From the NCBI GenBank assembly GCA_015058295.1, contig SVCP01000014.1, positions 1-34,267 of the forward strand: 34,267 bases of DNA, given 5' to 3'. The DNA is from Anaerofustis stercorihominis (lineage in GTDB: Bacteria; Bacillota; Clostridia; Eubacteriales; Anaerofustaceae). Every line of letters starts with the position of its first letter. The first letter of the stretch is position 1. This document shows positions 15,940 to 23,180 of this stretch, one piece after another. Both the position numbers and the translations under genes were made by a program. Under the pieces are notes generated by a model that was given only the letters and a program-made list of their open reading frames with translations, was not told the origin of the DNA and did no database searches.

Positions 15940-16521
15940 AATAAAAAACTGCGATGCAACCAACACAGTATATTATAACTCTTCTTTACAATTCACATTT
16001 ATGCGCAGGATAAATCGCTCATAGACGGGTGCGGCTTTTGATATCCTAACCCACAACAAAAATTTAAAAACTCCACACAATCTGCAATTACTTTCCCACT
16101 CTCGCCAAAATCCTATTTTGGCGAAACAAGGAGAAACATCTTTATGAAATGAGAAAGTGCCTTCAGGTACTTTCGAGACAAATCAAAGATGTTTCGACGC
16201 GGCGCGTGGTTTACCTATGTGTAAATGAGCGACAGCCGCGCAGCAACCATTAATACAATTCACATTTATGCGCAGGATAAATGGACGAAGACAAGGCGGC
16301 TTTTGGAGCGACGAAGGGCGCGTACTTAAGCGTACGTGAGCACTGACGATGAAAAAACAACAAACATATCACGCATTATGACAAATCTCATTTATGCGCA
16401 GGATAAATCGCTCATAGACGGGTGCGGCTTTTGAGCCGATGACGCGTGGTTTACTTGCAGTAAATGAGCGGCAGCGGCGAAAAAACAATCCCGTATATGA
16501 CGATTTAGACAAGCATAAAAG
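15940..16521 (+). repeat. Composite structured array 1: three element-A units with nested element B
   Basis: A 582-nt locus paralogous to 25169-25748. It has a 58-nt shared leader (15940-15997), then unit A1 (15998-16264) containing element B (16088-16201), unit A2 (16265-16390) and the complete terminal unit A3 (16391-16521). Each unit begins TTTATGCGCAGGATAAAT. Only A3 ends with the conserved ATTTAGACAAGCATAAAAG. In A3, 16405-16422 pairs with 16490-16506 (17 pairs, one bulge, one mismatch). An internal hairpin GTTTAC/GTAAAT or GCGTAC/GTACGT is found in every unit. No open reading frame is credible here. Confidence 0.9.
16088..16201 (+). repeat. Structured element B, copy 3, nested in A1
   Basis: Same frame as copies 1 and 2 but with different stems: CGCCAAAAT / ATTTTGGCG (16103-16111 / 16115-16123), GAAACATCTTT / AAAGATGTTTC (16133-16143 / 16185-16195) and GAAAGTGCC / GGTACTTTC (16153-16161 / 16166-16174). 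It interrupts the unit between CTTTTGA and the CGTGG hairpin, where intact units have a short GCCGATGA segment. Confidence 0.88.
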
Positions 16522-16526
16522 GGTAA

Positions 16527-16561
16527 ACAAAAAAGGGCAGCCTGCAAACTACTACCCTTTT
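16527..16561 (-). terminator. ohrR terminator
   Basis: Minus-strand AAAAGGGTAG / CTGCCCTTTT stem (one G-T pair) with an 11-nt loop, then TTTTTTG. It lies directly next to the right end of array 1. Confidence 0.75.
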
Positions 16562-16573
16562 CCTGATTCTCCA

Positions 16574-17008
16574 TTACTCTTCATTTGCTGTAAGCAACTC
16601 ATAAAGGAGTTCATACAACTGTTTCGCTTTGTCCTCATCCATTTTAATGCAGCCTTTGATCTGTTCGGGAACAACAAGAGCTTTTTCTCTGAGAGCTTCG
16701 CCCGCTTCTGTAAGCTCAACGATCAAAAGTCTTTCGTCAGCAACGTAACGTGTACGTGTAACGAGACCTTTTGCTTCCAGGCTTTTAAGCATGGGGCTGA
16801 GTGTTCCTGAGTCAAGGTAAAGCTTTTTGCCCAGTTCTTTAACACTGATCTTCTTGTCTTCCCAGAGTACAAGCATAGCAATGTACTGTGTGTAAGTAAG
16901 TCCGATAGCATCAAGGAAAGGACGGTATTTCTTTACCACTTCTCTTGAGCACGCATAAAGAGGAAAGCATAATTGGTTTTCAAGTTTCAATACATCATAT
17001 TTTTTCAT
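16574..17008 (-). CDS. ohrR: Organic-hydroperoxide-sensing MarR regulator
   Basis: 144 residues closely matching OhrR: LENQLCFPLYACSREVVKKY with the peroxide-sensing Cys14, LTYTQYIAMLVLWE, VKELGKKLYLDSGTLSPMLK (recognition helix), wing RYVADERLLIVELTEAG. Oxidation of the N-terminal Cys by organic hydroperoxides or hypochlorite releases OhrR from DNA. The usual target gene ohr is not adjacent; the divergent neighbour is hydF. The ribosome binding site is GAAAGAGG. It has its own promoter and terminator. Confidence 0.9.
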   Translation of the reverse strand: MKKYDVLKLENQLCFPLYACSREVVKKYRPFLDAIGLTYTQYIAMLVLWEDKKISVKELGKKLYLDSGTLSPMLKSLEAKGLVTRTRYVADERLLIVELTEAGEALREKALVVPEQIKGCIKMDEDKAKQLYELLYELLTANEE

Positions 17009-17039
17009 TTCTCTGGCCTCTTTCTAAAGCGATACATAC

Positions 17040-17068
17040 ATTATACCTACACACACTGTCTTTTGCAA
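17040..17068 (-). promoter_or_regulatory. Putative ohrR promoter
   Basis: Minus-strand TTGCAA, 17-nt spacer, TATAAT. The rest of the 332-bp ohrR-hydF gap holds the hydF promoter. No convincing TACAATT-type OhrR operator and no credible gene were seen in it. Confidence 0.6.
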
Positions 17069-17240
17069 TAGTTAAATGTCCAATTTCCAGTCAATTTCAT
17101 TCTTTTTTATCCTGATAAAATTTTTTCATGATTAAAATGTATAATTTTATAAATCAACCGATTTTTATGGTATTCGACGGCCGTTTTTCAGGATAATTTC
17201 CGATGAAAACAAAGGAGAACCGTATTACAGGTTTATTTAA

Positions 17241-17269
17241 TTGTGTTTCCGTTTTTTTTGTGATATACT
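17241..17269 (+). promoter_or_regulatory. Putative hydF promoter
   Basis: TTGTGT, 17-nt spacer, TATACT with a TGA extended -10. The same TTTTTGTGATATACT string occurs before the small gene at 6723. Confidence 0.55.
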
Positions 17270-17340
17270 TGAAATAAGATAAATACAGGCATTTCTGCCT
17301 TTGTATATCAGAATATTTATAATAAAGCAAGGAGAAATCA

Positions 17341-18537
17341 ATGAACAAGACACCCTCCTCCGAAAGAATACATATTTCCTTCTTCGGCAAAAGAAATGCA
17401 GGAAAATCCAGCCTTCTCAATGCTTTCACAGACCAGGATATCGCCATCGTATCCGATGTGAAAGGTACCACAACAGATCCTGTTCAGAAATCAATGGAGC
17501 TTCTTCCACTGGGTCCTGTTGTAATCATCGACACACCGGGTATTGATGACGAAGGGCATCTCGGTGAACTCCGTGTCAGAAAGGCAAAGCAGACACTCAA
17601 CAAGACAGACCTTGCCATTGTGGTAATAGATGCATCTGTGGGAATGAGTGAAGTTGACAAAGACCTTATTGAACTTATCAAGGCAAAAGATATCCCTTAT
17701 ATCATCGCTTACAACAAATGCGATCTTCTCGCAAATATCCCCGAAACAGCAGAAAACGAACTGTATGTAAGCGCAGTAACAAAATATAACATTCACGAAT
17801 TAAAAGAGCTTGCGGCAAAACTCGGAGTTCTCGAAGAAAACAAAAAGCATATAGTAAAAGACCTTCTCTCACCGGAAGATGCGGTTATCCTCGTTGTTCC
17901 CATCGACAAATCCGCTCCCAAAGGCAGGCTTATCCTTCCTCAGCAGCAGACTATCCGTGATATTTTAGACGGAGGTGCAAGCGCATTTGTCTGCAGGGAT
18001 ACGGAGCTTGTGGCGACAATAGACAAGCTCAAAAATCCTCCGAGAATCGTTATCACAGACTCACAGGTATTCGGACCGGTGAGCAAGATGGTTCCGGAAA
18101 ATATTCCTCTTACATCTTTCTCCATTCTTATGGCAAGATACAAAAGCGATCTGCGCTTAGTGGTTGAAGGAGTAAACGCTGTAAATCACCTCAAGGACGG
18201 AGACAAAGTCCTCATTTCCGAAGGCTGCACACATCACCGTCAGTGCGAAGATATCGGAACAGTAAAAATCCCCAACCTCATCAGAAAGAGAACGGGGCAG
18301 AATCCGGAATTCGTATTCACTTCCGGCACACAGTTCCCGGATGATGTAAGCGAATATAAAATGGTCATTCACTGCGGCGGCTGTATGCTTACGGAAAGAG
18401 AAGTACTCTATCGTATGCGCTGCTGCAAAGACCAGAATATCCCCGTAACAAACTACGGAATCCTCATCGCCTACCTTAACGGCATCCTCAAACGCACCAT
18501 CGAACCGTTTGATGAAGTAAGAGGGATACTGGAATAA
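17341..18537 (+). CDS. hydF: [FeFe]-hydrogenase H-cluster maturation GTPase
   Basis: 398 residues. HydF is the scaffold on which HydE and HydG assemble the di-iron subcluster before transfer to the hydrogenase. Visible: P-loop GKRNAGKSS (about 16-24), DVKGTTTDPVQKSMEL (switch I), IDTPGIDD (G3), AYNKCDLL (G4), and the iron-sulfur ligands CTH (C296, H298) and HCGGC (H344, C345, C348) with 45 residues between the two His, as in the family CxHx(n)HCxxC. AAGGAG precedes the start. Monocistronic, with no hydE, hydG or hydA in the window. Confidence 0.96.
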   Translation: MNKTPSSERIHISFFGKRNAGKSSLLNAFTDQDIAIVSDVKGTTTDPVQKSMELLPLGPVVIIDTPGIDDEGHLGELRVRKAKQTLNKTDLAIVVIDASVGMSEVDKDLIELIKAKDIPYIIAYNKCDLLANIPETAENELYVSAVTKYNIHELKELAAKLGVLEENKKHIVKDLLSPEDAVILVVPIDKSAPKGRLILPQQQTIRDILDGGASAFVCRDTELVATIDKLKNPPRIVITDSQVFGPVSKMVPENIPLTSFSILMARYKSDLRLVVEGVNAVNHLKDGDKVLISEGCTHHRQCEDIGTVKIPNLIRKRTGQNPEFVFTSGTQFPDDVSEYKMVIHCGGCMLTEREVLYRMRCCKDQNIPVTNYGILIAYLNGILKRTIEPFDEVRGILE

Positions 18538-18548
18538 TTACAAACAAC

Positions 18549-18578
18549 AAGGGCAAGCAATGCTTGCCCTTATTTTAT
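18549..18578 (+). terminator. hydF terminator
   Basis: AAGGGCAAGC / GCTTGCCCTT, 3-nt loop, then ATTTTATT. It abuts the 3' end of the convergent lipoprotein gene. Confidence 0.88.
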
Positions 18579-19423
18579 TCTGTAATCTCCGAAAGAGGTC
18601 TGTATTTATATACGGAGTACCCTGTTATTTCCTCCGAAGAATTGTAATTTGTTGATGTGTAGCTGTGAGAGTCATCTTCGTATTCATTTCTGCTTGCAGA
18701 TACAACATTTCCCGATGCATCGTATTTCACTGTTCCGGCAAGCTTTCCGTCTTTGTCATACTCATATACTGTATACTGACTCAGATCAGCCTCAGTATAC
18801 TCACGGAAACCATCCACATTATATACTCTCATTTCTTCAACACTTCCGTTTTTGTTCAGCTTTCTGACAGTGTATTCACAACTGTCATCTTTGATCCAAT
18901 ATCTGTTTACCGTATTCATTGTATCGGTGTATGTATAATAAAACTGATATGTCCCGTCAGCTGATTCGATAAGCCTGCCTTGTTCGTCATATGCTTTCAT
19001 CTCAGGGCCTCCCGTCGATCCGTCATCCCATGTCCGGTCGATATAGGCTATACGCCCTGAAGGATCCCATGTATAAACATCATTATAGCTGCTTGTGGCA
19101 TCTCCCCCGTCATTATATACCGAAGATACCCTGCCGTCTTCGAGATATGTATATTCCCACAGGAATAAATTTACACGAACATCATTTTCATCATAGCTTT
19201 CATAGCGACACATATCTCCATGATCGTTATACAAATATGTTGATCTGCTTTTTTGATCATAATCCGCGTCAAGGTATATTATTTCCGCAATTTCCCATTC
19301 CTCGCCTGACATTTCACCGTTTCCCGAAGATACGGCATTATCGTCAGTCTGATTACATCCGCACAGCAATAAAATCAATGAAATTACCGCCGCAACATAA
19401 GCTGTTGTCCTGTTAAGTTTCAT
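18575..19423 (-). CDS. Lipoprotein with YD-like repeats
   Basis: 282 residues with a lipoprotein signal peptide and lipobox LCGC (Cys23), so it should be membrane-anchored and extracellular. The mature part consists of repeated short strands of the Y-x-x-x-G-x form (TYLYNDHGDMCRYESYDEND, YTWDPSGRIAYIDRTWDD, YEYDKDGKLAGTVKYDASGN), similar to RHS/YD or MORN-like strand repeats. No catalytic motif was recognised. The gene has its own promoter at 19459-19487. Role unknown. Confidence 0.8.
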   Translation of the reverse strand: MKLNRTTAYVAAVISLILLLCGCNQTDDNAVSSGNGEMSGEEWEIAEIIYLDADYDQKSRSTYLYNDHGDMCRYESYDENDVRVNLFLWEYTYLEDGRVSSVYNDGGDATSSYNDVYTWDPSGRIAYIDRTWDDGSTGGPEMKAYDEQGRLIESADGTYQFYYTYTDTMNTVNRYWIKDDSCEYTVRKLNKNGSVEEMRVYNVDGFREYTEADLSQYTVYEYDKDGKLAGTVKYDASGNVVSASRNEYEDDSHSYTSTNYNSSEEITGYSVYKYRPLSEITE

Positions 19424-19458
19424 ACGCCACCTGCTTTTTATTTGTTTTCGCGAATATT

Positions 19459-19487
19459 ATAATACAACAAATGTATCGGTTTTGCAA
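19459..19487 (-). promoter_or_regulatory. Putative promoter of the YD-repeat lipoprotein
   Basis: Minus-strand TTGCAA, 17-nt spacer, TATTAT. Confidence 0.5.
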
Positions 19488-19539
19488 ATATCAGTTTACT
19501 CCGTATGTATCATTCACTTATCTCATCATTGCAGGATAA

Positions 19540-19568
19540 TTGACACGCAGATAATTATCATATAAAAT
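19540..19568 (+). promoter_or_regulatory. Putative promoter of the frameshifted lipoprotein
   Basis: TTGACA, 17-nt spacer, TAAAAT, about 40 nt before the ATG at 19609. The control region is intact although the gene is broken. Confidence 0.6.
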
Positions 19569-19608
19569 AAATTGTAAGATCATTTATGTATGCGGAAAGG
19601 AGAATATT

Positions 19609-20309
19609 ATGAACAGAAAACGGACTGTTATTTTTATAGTATCGGCAATTCTCATAATATTCTTTTTCATATCCGGCTGTAAAAAGGATCACGGAGAAGA
19701 TGCTGTTCTCACATATGAGTCGGAATACTTTCCGCTCGTGGATATTGAGCTCGGAATTTCGGAAGCCGAACTTCGTTCCACTTTCGACGGAGAGAGTATA
19801 TACACCGGAGAAGATTATCTTGCGGGAAAAAACAGATACAGAGTATTCATAAGAAAGCTTGAAGAGAGACAGTACGGCGGACTGCTCACTGAACAATATT
19901 ATTTTGATGAAACAGAAGATGAACTTGTATGCATGAAGGCAAGCATCGGTCTTTTTGCACCGGCGGAATACTATTACAATGAAGAAACCGAGGCAGAACT
20001 TTTTGCAACAGGATATGATAATATCAGAATATATTCCTGCGGCTTCAGGAGCTGACAGGTGTCACTTTTGACAAAACTGCCGATGAGCTTATAAATGACA
20101 TAATATCAGACAATATCCACCCACGCATTACAAGTAATGATAAATGGGATATTTTGTTCAGCGCAAACTGTTATATGGGAGATTTCGTTGATCGTCGCAA
20201 CAGAATCGCAGGAAAAAACGGCAGTTTCTCATATGCGTGGATACATATACTTATAAGACATAAAGATTCCTCCCCGGGAGTAAGGATAGTCCCGATGAGC
20301 ATAATTTAA
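19609..20309 (+). pseudogene. Frameshifted lipoprotein gene
   Basis: The first part (19609-20055) encodes a lipoprotein signal with lipobox ISGC and about 143 plausible residues, then stops after an unnatural tail. A second frame continues without a stop from 20022 to TAA at 20307-20309 and encodes LQELTGVTFDKTADELIND and a plausible C-terminus. Adding one C at 20036-20037 (TCCTG to TCCCTG) would join both parts into about 233 residues reading YSLRLQELTG. Either a recent one-base deletion or a sequencing error. Family not recognised. RBS AAAGGAG. Confidence 0.75.
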
Positions 20310-20327
20310 ACATAAATCCATAAAAAC

Positions 20328-20398
20328 AAGGAGCAAGTTCGGTGATATGCACCCAAAAATTCAGACACTTTTGGAGGTGCATATCATTTCCTGCTCTT
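20328..20398. other. Long hairpin resembling an IS3-type left end
   Basis: TGATATGCACC (20343-20353) pairs with GGTGCATATCA (20376-20386), extended inside by CAAAA/TTTTG and outside by GAGCA/TGCTC. The order TGATATGCACCC-AAAAATT-AGACA-TTTTGG-GGTGCATATC is reminiscent of the left terminus of IS3/IS150-group elements, where a TIR is followed by its complement. No transposase reading frame follows, so at most a remnant. Confidence 0.5.
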
Positions 20399-20457
20399 TA
20401 TTAAATTTTAACCGGCACATCACGTACAGCTCAATATTTGTTTATACGACTAAACAG

Positions 20458-20581
20458 TATGCGCAGTATAAATGGACGAAGACAAGGCGGCTTTCGAAGT
20501 CGATGACGGGCGCGTACTTAAAGCGTACGTAACCGGCAACGACAAGAAAACAACGCAGTATTCGTTCATTTAGACAAGCAT
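20458..20581 (+). repeat. Solitary complete element-A copy (A4)
   Basis: A 124-nt element from TATGCGCAGTATAAAT to ATTTAGACAAGCAT. The closing stem AAATGGACGAA (20470-20480) pairs with TTCGTTCATTT (20561-20571), 11 pairs with one G-T. The internal hairpin CGTAC/GTACG is present. It ends 3 nt before the stop codon of the convergent AIM24 gene. Confidence 0.88.
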
Positions 20582-20584
20582 CGA

Positions 20585-21355
20585 TTACACCAACCCCTTG
20601 TTCACCGGCGCAAGCAAAACCTTCCCCGTTCCGCGATATACATTCACAAGGCCTTCACCGCTTGCGGCAGAGCCGACGAGAGATTTACCTGAGCGTTCAA
20701 CGGTAAAGTCAAGGCTTCCGCTCCATGCGATTGCCATATTTCCGTCAACTTTAAGAGTATCGTTTTCCAGGATAATTTCCACAAGCTCTTCTTTCGGGCA
20801 GGCAGATTCAAGACAAAGAATACCTTTTCCCTGAATACCGAGATTGAAAAGGCCTTCTCCCCCGAGTGCCGCTGATGAAATATTTGAGCGCATTACCGCC
20901 TTATGTTTAAGGCTTGATTCACATGCAAGGAACAATCCGTCATCAAGAACGATTGAGCCGTTCCAGTCAGCCACATCAATAAGAAGGATATGTTTGTATG
21001 TGGGTTCAAGTACGAGAACTCCCTCTCCCGCATATTCCGGCTTGATAGCGCTTTCTCCCGTAACACTGCCTCTGAGTGCTTTGCCGAAAAAGTCTCCGAC
21101 TCCTTTTACGCCTGTGTTTGCGTTTACGTTACCTACAGTCCACTGCATTGCACCTGCCTGAAGAGTGATTCCTTCTTTTGATACTTCACATACGACCTGT
21201 TTTTTTCTTACGTTCATTTCGTTGCAGTAATACGCAAGCATAGCCATATCCGGAGTAACACTCAGATCTCTCTGATATTCGATTACTTTAAACGGGCCAA
21301 GCTGATTTATGATCTTTACATCATCGTTGTCTGTAAAATTTCTGATATTATACAT
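20585..21355 (-). CDS. AIM24 / TIGR00266-family protein
   Basis: 256 residues of the TIGR00266/AIM24 family, beta-rich trimeric-type proteins of unknown bacterial function. Motifs: MAMLAYYCNEMNVRKKQ, GEGVLVLEPTYKHILLIDV, the Ser/Gly-rich NISSAALGGEGLFNL, GKGILCLESACP and the late SASGEGLVNVYRGTGKVLLAP. No signal peptide or membrane segment. The ribosome binding site is AAAGGA. The only sequence between its stop and the next gene is repeat A4 and the hairpin at 20328, with no separate terminator seen. Confidence 0.88.
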   Translation of the reverse strand: MYNIRNFTDNDDVKIINQLGPFKVIEYQRDLSVTPDMAMLAYYCNEMNVRKKQVVCEVSKEGITLQAGAMQWTVGNVNANTGVKGVGDFFGKALRGSVTGESAIKPEYAGEGVLVLEPTYKHILLIDVADWNGSIVLDDGLFLACESSLKHKAVMRSNISSAALGGEGLFNLGIQGKGILCLESACPKEELVEIILENDTLKVDGNMAIAWSGSLDFTVERSGKSLVGSAASGEGLVNVYRGTGKVLLAPVNKGLV

Positions 21356-21418
21356 TCCCGATTCCTTTCATACACTTTTTTTCTCTTCCACATTATATCA
21401 TAAGAGTATATGCATCTC

Positions 21419-21447
21419 TTGAAATTTAATGAAAATTTAATTATAAT
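21419..21447 (+). promoter_or_regulatory. Putative yitT-family gene promoter
   Basis: TTGAAA, 17-nt spacer, TATAAT. Confidence 0.6.
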
Positions 21448-21468
21448 GCTTCTGTTTGGAGGGAAAAT

Positions 21469-22338
21469 ATGCAAATCAAAAAATTTCTTACAAATAAAAT
21501 GATATGGGGAGTACTTTTCGGAAATATACTCTATACTCTGACAGTAAAATTCTTTCTTCTCCCCGCAGATATGATGAGCAGCGGCACAACAGGTATAGCA
21601 CTCGTGGTAAATCACTTTACAGGGCTTGACATTTCCGTATTTATCTTCTGCTTTAATGTTACGATGCTCATTGTGGGATATTTCTGCATCGGAAAACAGT
21701 TTGCACTTACCACTATCGCAAGCTCCGTGATATATCCTGTAACGCTCGGCATACTCAACAGGGCTTTTCCCGATATATACATTACAAAAGACCCGCTTTT
21801 ATCTGCACTTTTCACAGGTATCGGCCTCGGTATAGCTCTTGGTATCGTAATCCGCAGCGGAGCATCTACGGGAGGTATGGACATTCCGCCGCTTGTGCTG
21901 AAAAAATACCTGAACATTCCCGTATCCGTGAGCCTGTATGTATTTGACTTTATCATCATCATGTCGCAGGCATATTACCATACAGCAGAAGATCTCCTTT
22001 ATGGAATAATCCTTCTTATTGTGACGTCCGTAATGCTCGACAAAACACTTCTTTTCGGTGCAACAAAGACGGAAGTAAAGATCGTAAGCCGGCATTCGGA
22101 CAAAATCAAAAAAGAAATTCTTACGAATATCGACCGTGGTGTCACAGTCCTTTACGGCGAAGGCGGATATTCTTCCGAAAGATATGACATTCTGCTGAGC
22201 GTGCTTTCCAACTACGAGCTTGCAAAAGTACAGAGGATCGTAAGAGAGATCGATCCGGAAGCATTTATTATAATCAGCCATGTGAAGGAAGTCATGGGCA
22301 GAGGCTTCTCCGCAGAGAAAAAATATATCAGCAAATAA
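21469..22338 (+). CDS. YitT-family membrane protein (DUF161 with DUF2179)
   Basis: 289 residues: five to six hydrophobic helices (about 13-185), including the family motifs LLPADMMSSGTTGIALV and GIVIRSGASTGGMDIPPLV, followed by a soluble DUF2179 domain (TEVKIVSRHSDKIKKEIL, RGVTVLYGEGGYS, AFIIISHVKEVMGRGFS). Transport or sensing function in the cytoplasmic membrane, substrate not established. TTGGAGGG is a strong ribosome binding site. Monocistronic. Confidence 0.92.
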   Translation: MQIKKFLTNKMIWGVLFGNILYTLTVKFFLLPADMMSSGTTGIALVVNHFTGLDISVFIFCFNVTMLIVGYFCIGKQFALTTIASSVIYPVTLGILNRAFPDIYITKDPLLSALFTGIGLGIALGIVIRSGASTGGMDIPPLVLKKYLNIPVSVSLYVFDFIIIMSQAYYHTAEDLLYGIILLIVTSVMLDKTLLFGATKTEVKIVSRHSDKIKKEILTNIDRGVTVLYGEGGYSSERYDILLSVLSNYELAKVQRIVREIDPEAFIIISHVKEVMGRGFSAEKKYISK

Positions 22339-22342
22339 AATG

Positions 22343-22369
22343 CAGGGATACTAAAGTATCCCTGTTTGT
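22343..22369. terminator. Shared terminator between convergent genes
   Basis: A 10-bp perfect stem CAGGGATACT / AGTATCCCTG around AA, with T-rich flanks. Serves the YitT gene and possibly the convergent methyltransferase. Confidence 0.75.
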
Positions 22370-23101
22370 CTATATACTCTTTTCGGCCTTCACAACAAGC
22401 ATCATCGGACGGCGCATCTCGTCTGCCATTCCCGGAATACCGAGAGTATCCGGATGCGGCCCGATTTCCTCCATACAACGGATATTAAATCCGCAATTTA
22501 TAAGCCCCATGATTATCTGGGTAAGTGTATGATGATATTTGACTACTTTCATTCCAAGAAATACCGTGATTCTCTCACCGGGATAATAATAATTATCAAC
22601 CGGCCAGTATTTCACATTTCCGGATCCGTCGGTTATCCACTCCTGATTCACCCCTGCCGTAAATGTGGGATGCTCAATGTTGAATACAAAACATCCTCCG
22701 GGTCTGAGGGTATTGAATATATTTTTGTAAACCGTATCCAGATCTTCTATGTAATGCAGTGCGAGGTTTGATATTGCGACATCATAATATTCCACCGGAT
22801 AATCAAACTCACAGATACCCATGTGTCTGTAGGTAATATTTTCGTGAGAATTGATTTCATCTGCCCTTTTGAGCATTCTTTCACTCAGATCTATTCCAAG
22901 GACTTCCGATGCGCCGTTTTCTGCGGCATATCTGCAGTGCCACCCATATCCACATCCGAGATCAAGTACTCTTTTTCCGGCAAAATCCGGCAACAATTCG
23001 CGGAATCTGTACCACTCCCCTGCACCGTCAAGCCCGTGTGTACTCCGGTACATTGTTGCATATTCATCAAAGAATCTTTTGTCGTCATATATAGTGCTCA
23101 T
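22370..23101 (-). CDS. SAM-dependent class I methyltransferase
   Basis: 243 residues. SAM-binding motif I is VLDLGCGYGWHCRYAAENGA, acidic motif II GIDLSERML, then YDVAISNLALHYIEDLD (motif IV/post) and LRPGGCFVFNIEHP (motif V/VI). Methyltransf_11/25-like; substrate unknown. The C-terminal segment (IMGLINCGFNIRCMEEIGP) is a usual cap for small-molecule methylases. Isolated gene. Confidence 0.88.
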   Translation of the reverse strand: MSTIYDDKRFFDEYATMYRSTHGLDGAGEWYRFRELLPDFAGKRVLDLGCGYGWHCRYAAENGASEVLGIDLSERMLKRADEINSHENITYRHMGICEFDYPVEYYDVAISNLALHYIEDLDTVYKNIFNTLRPGGCFVFNIEHPTFTAGVNQEWITDGSGNVKYWPVDNYYYPGERITVFLGMKVVKYHHTLTQIIMGLINCGFNIRCMEEIGPHPDTLGIPGMADEMRRPMMLVVKAEKSI

Positions 23102-23180
23102 AATGTTTCCTCACTTATATTTCACATAATTATATATCCCTGCAAAGAAAAAAGAAAGCCCGGGCTTTATTTTGATTCTG

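Noticed and set aside
15940-16521. Possible CRISPR array or integron cassette sites
   Set aside because: Units are 114-267 nt with internal hairpins rather than 25-40-nt direct repeats with unique spacers, there are no cas genes or integrase, and no RYYYAAC/GTTRRRY attC cores.
17203-17277. 24-codon frame starting MKTKENR upstream of hydF
   Set aside because: No ribosome binding site; it overlaps the likely hydF promoter.
20347-20532. Open reading frame across the IS-like hairpin into A4
   Set aside because: No transposase motif, and it crosses the boundary of an independent repeat.
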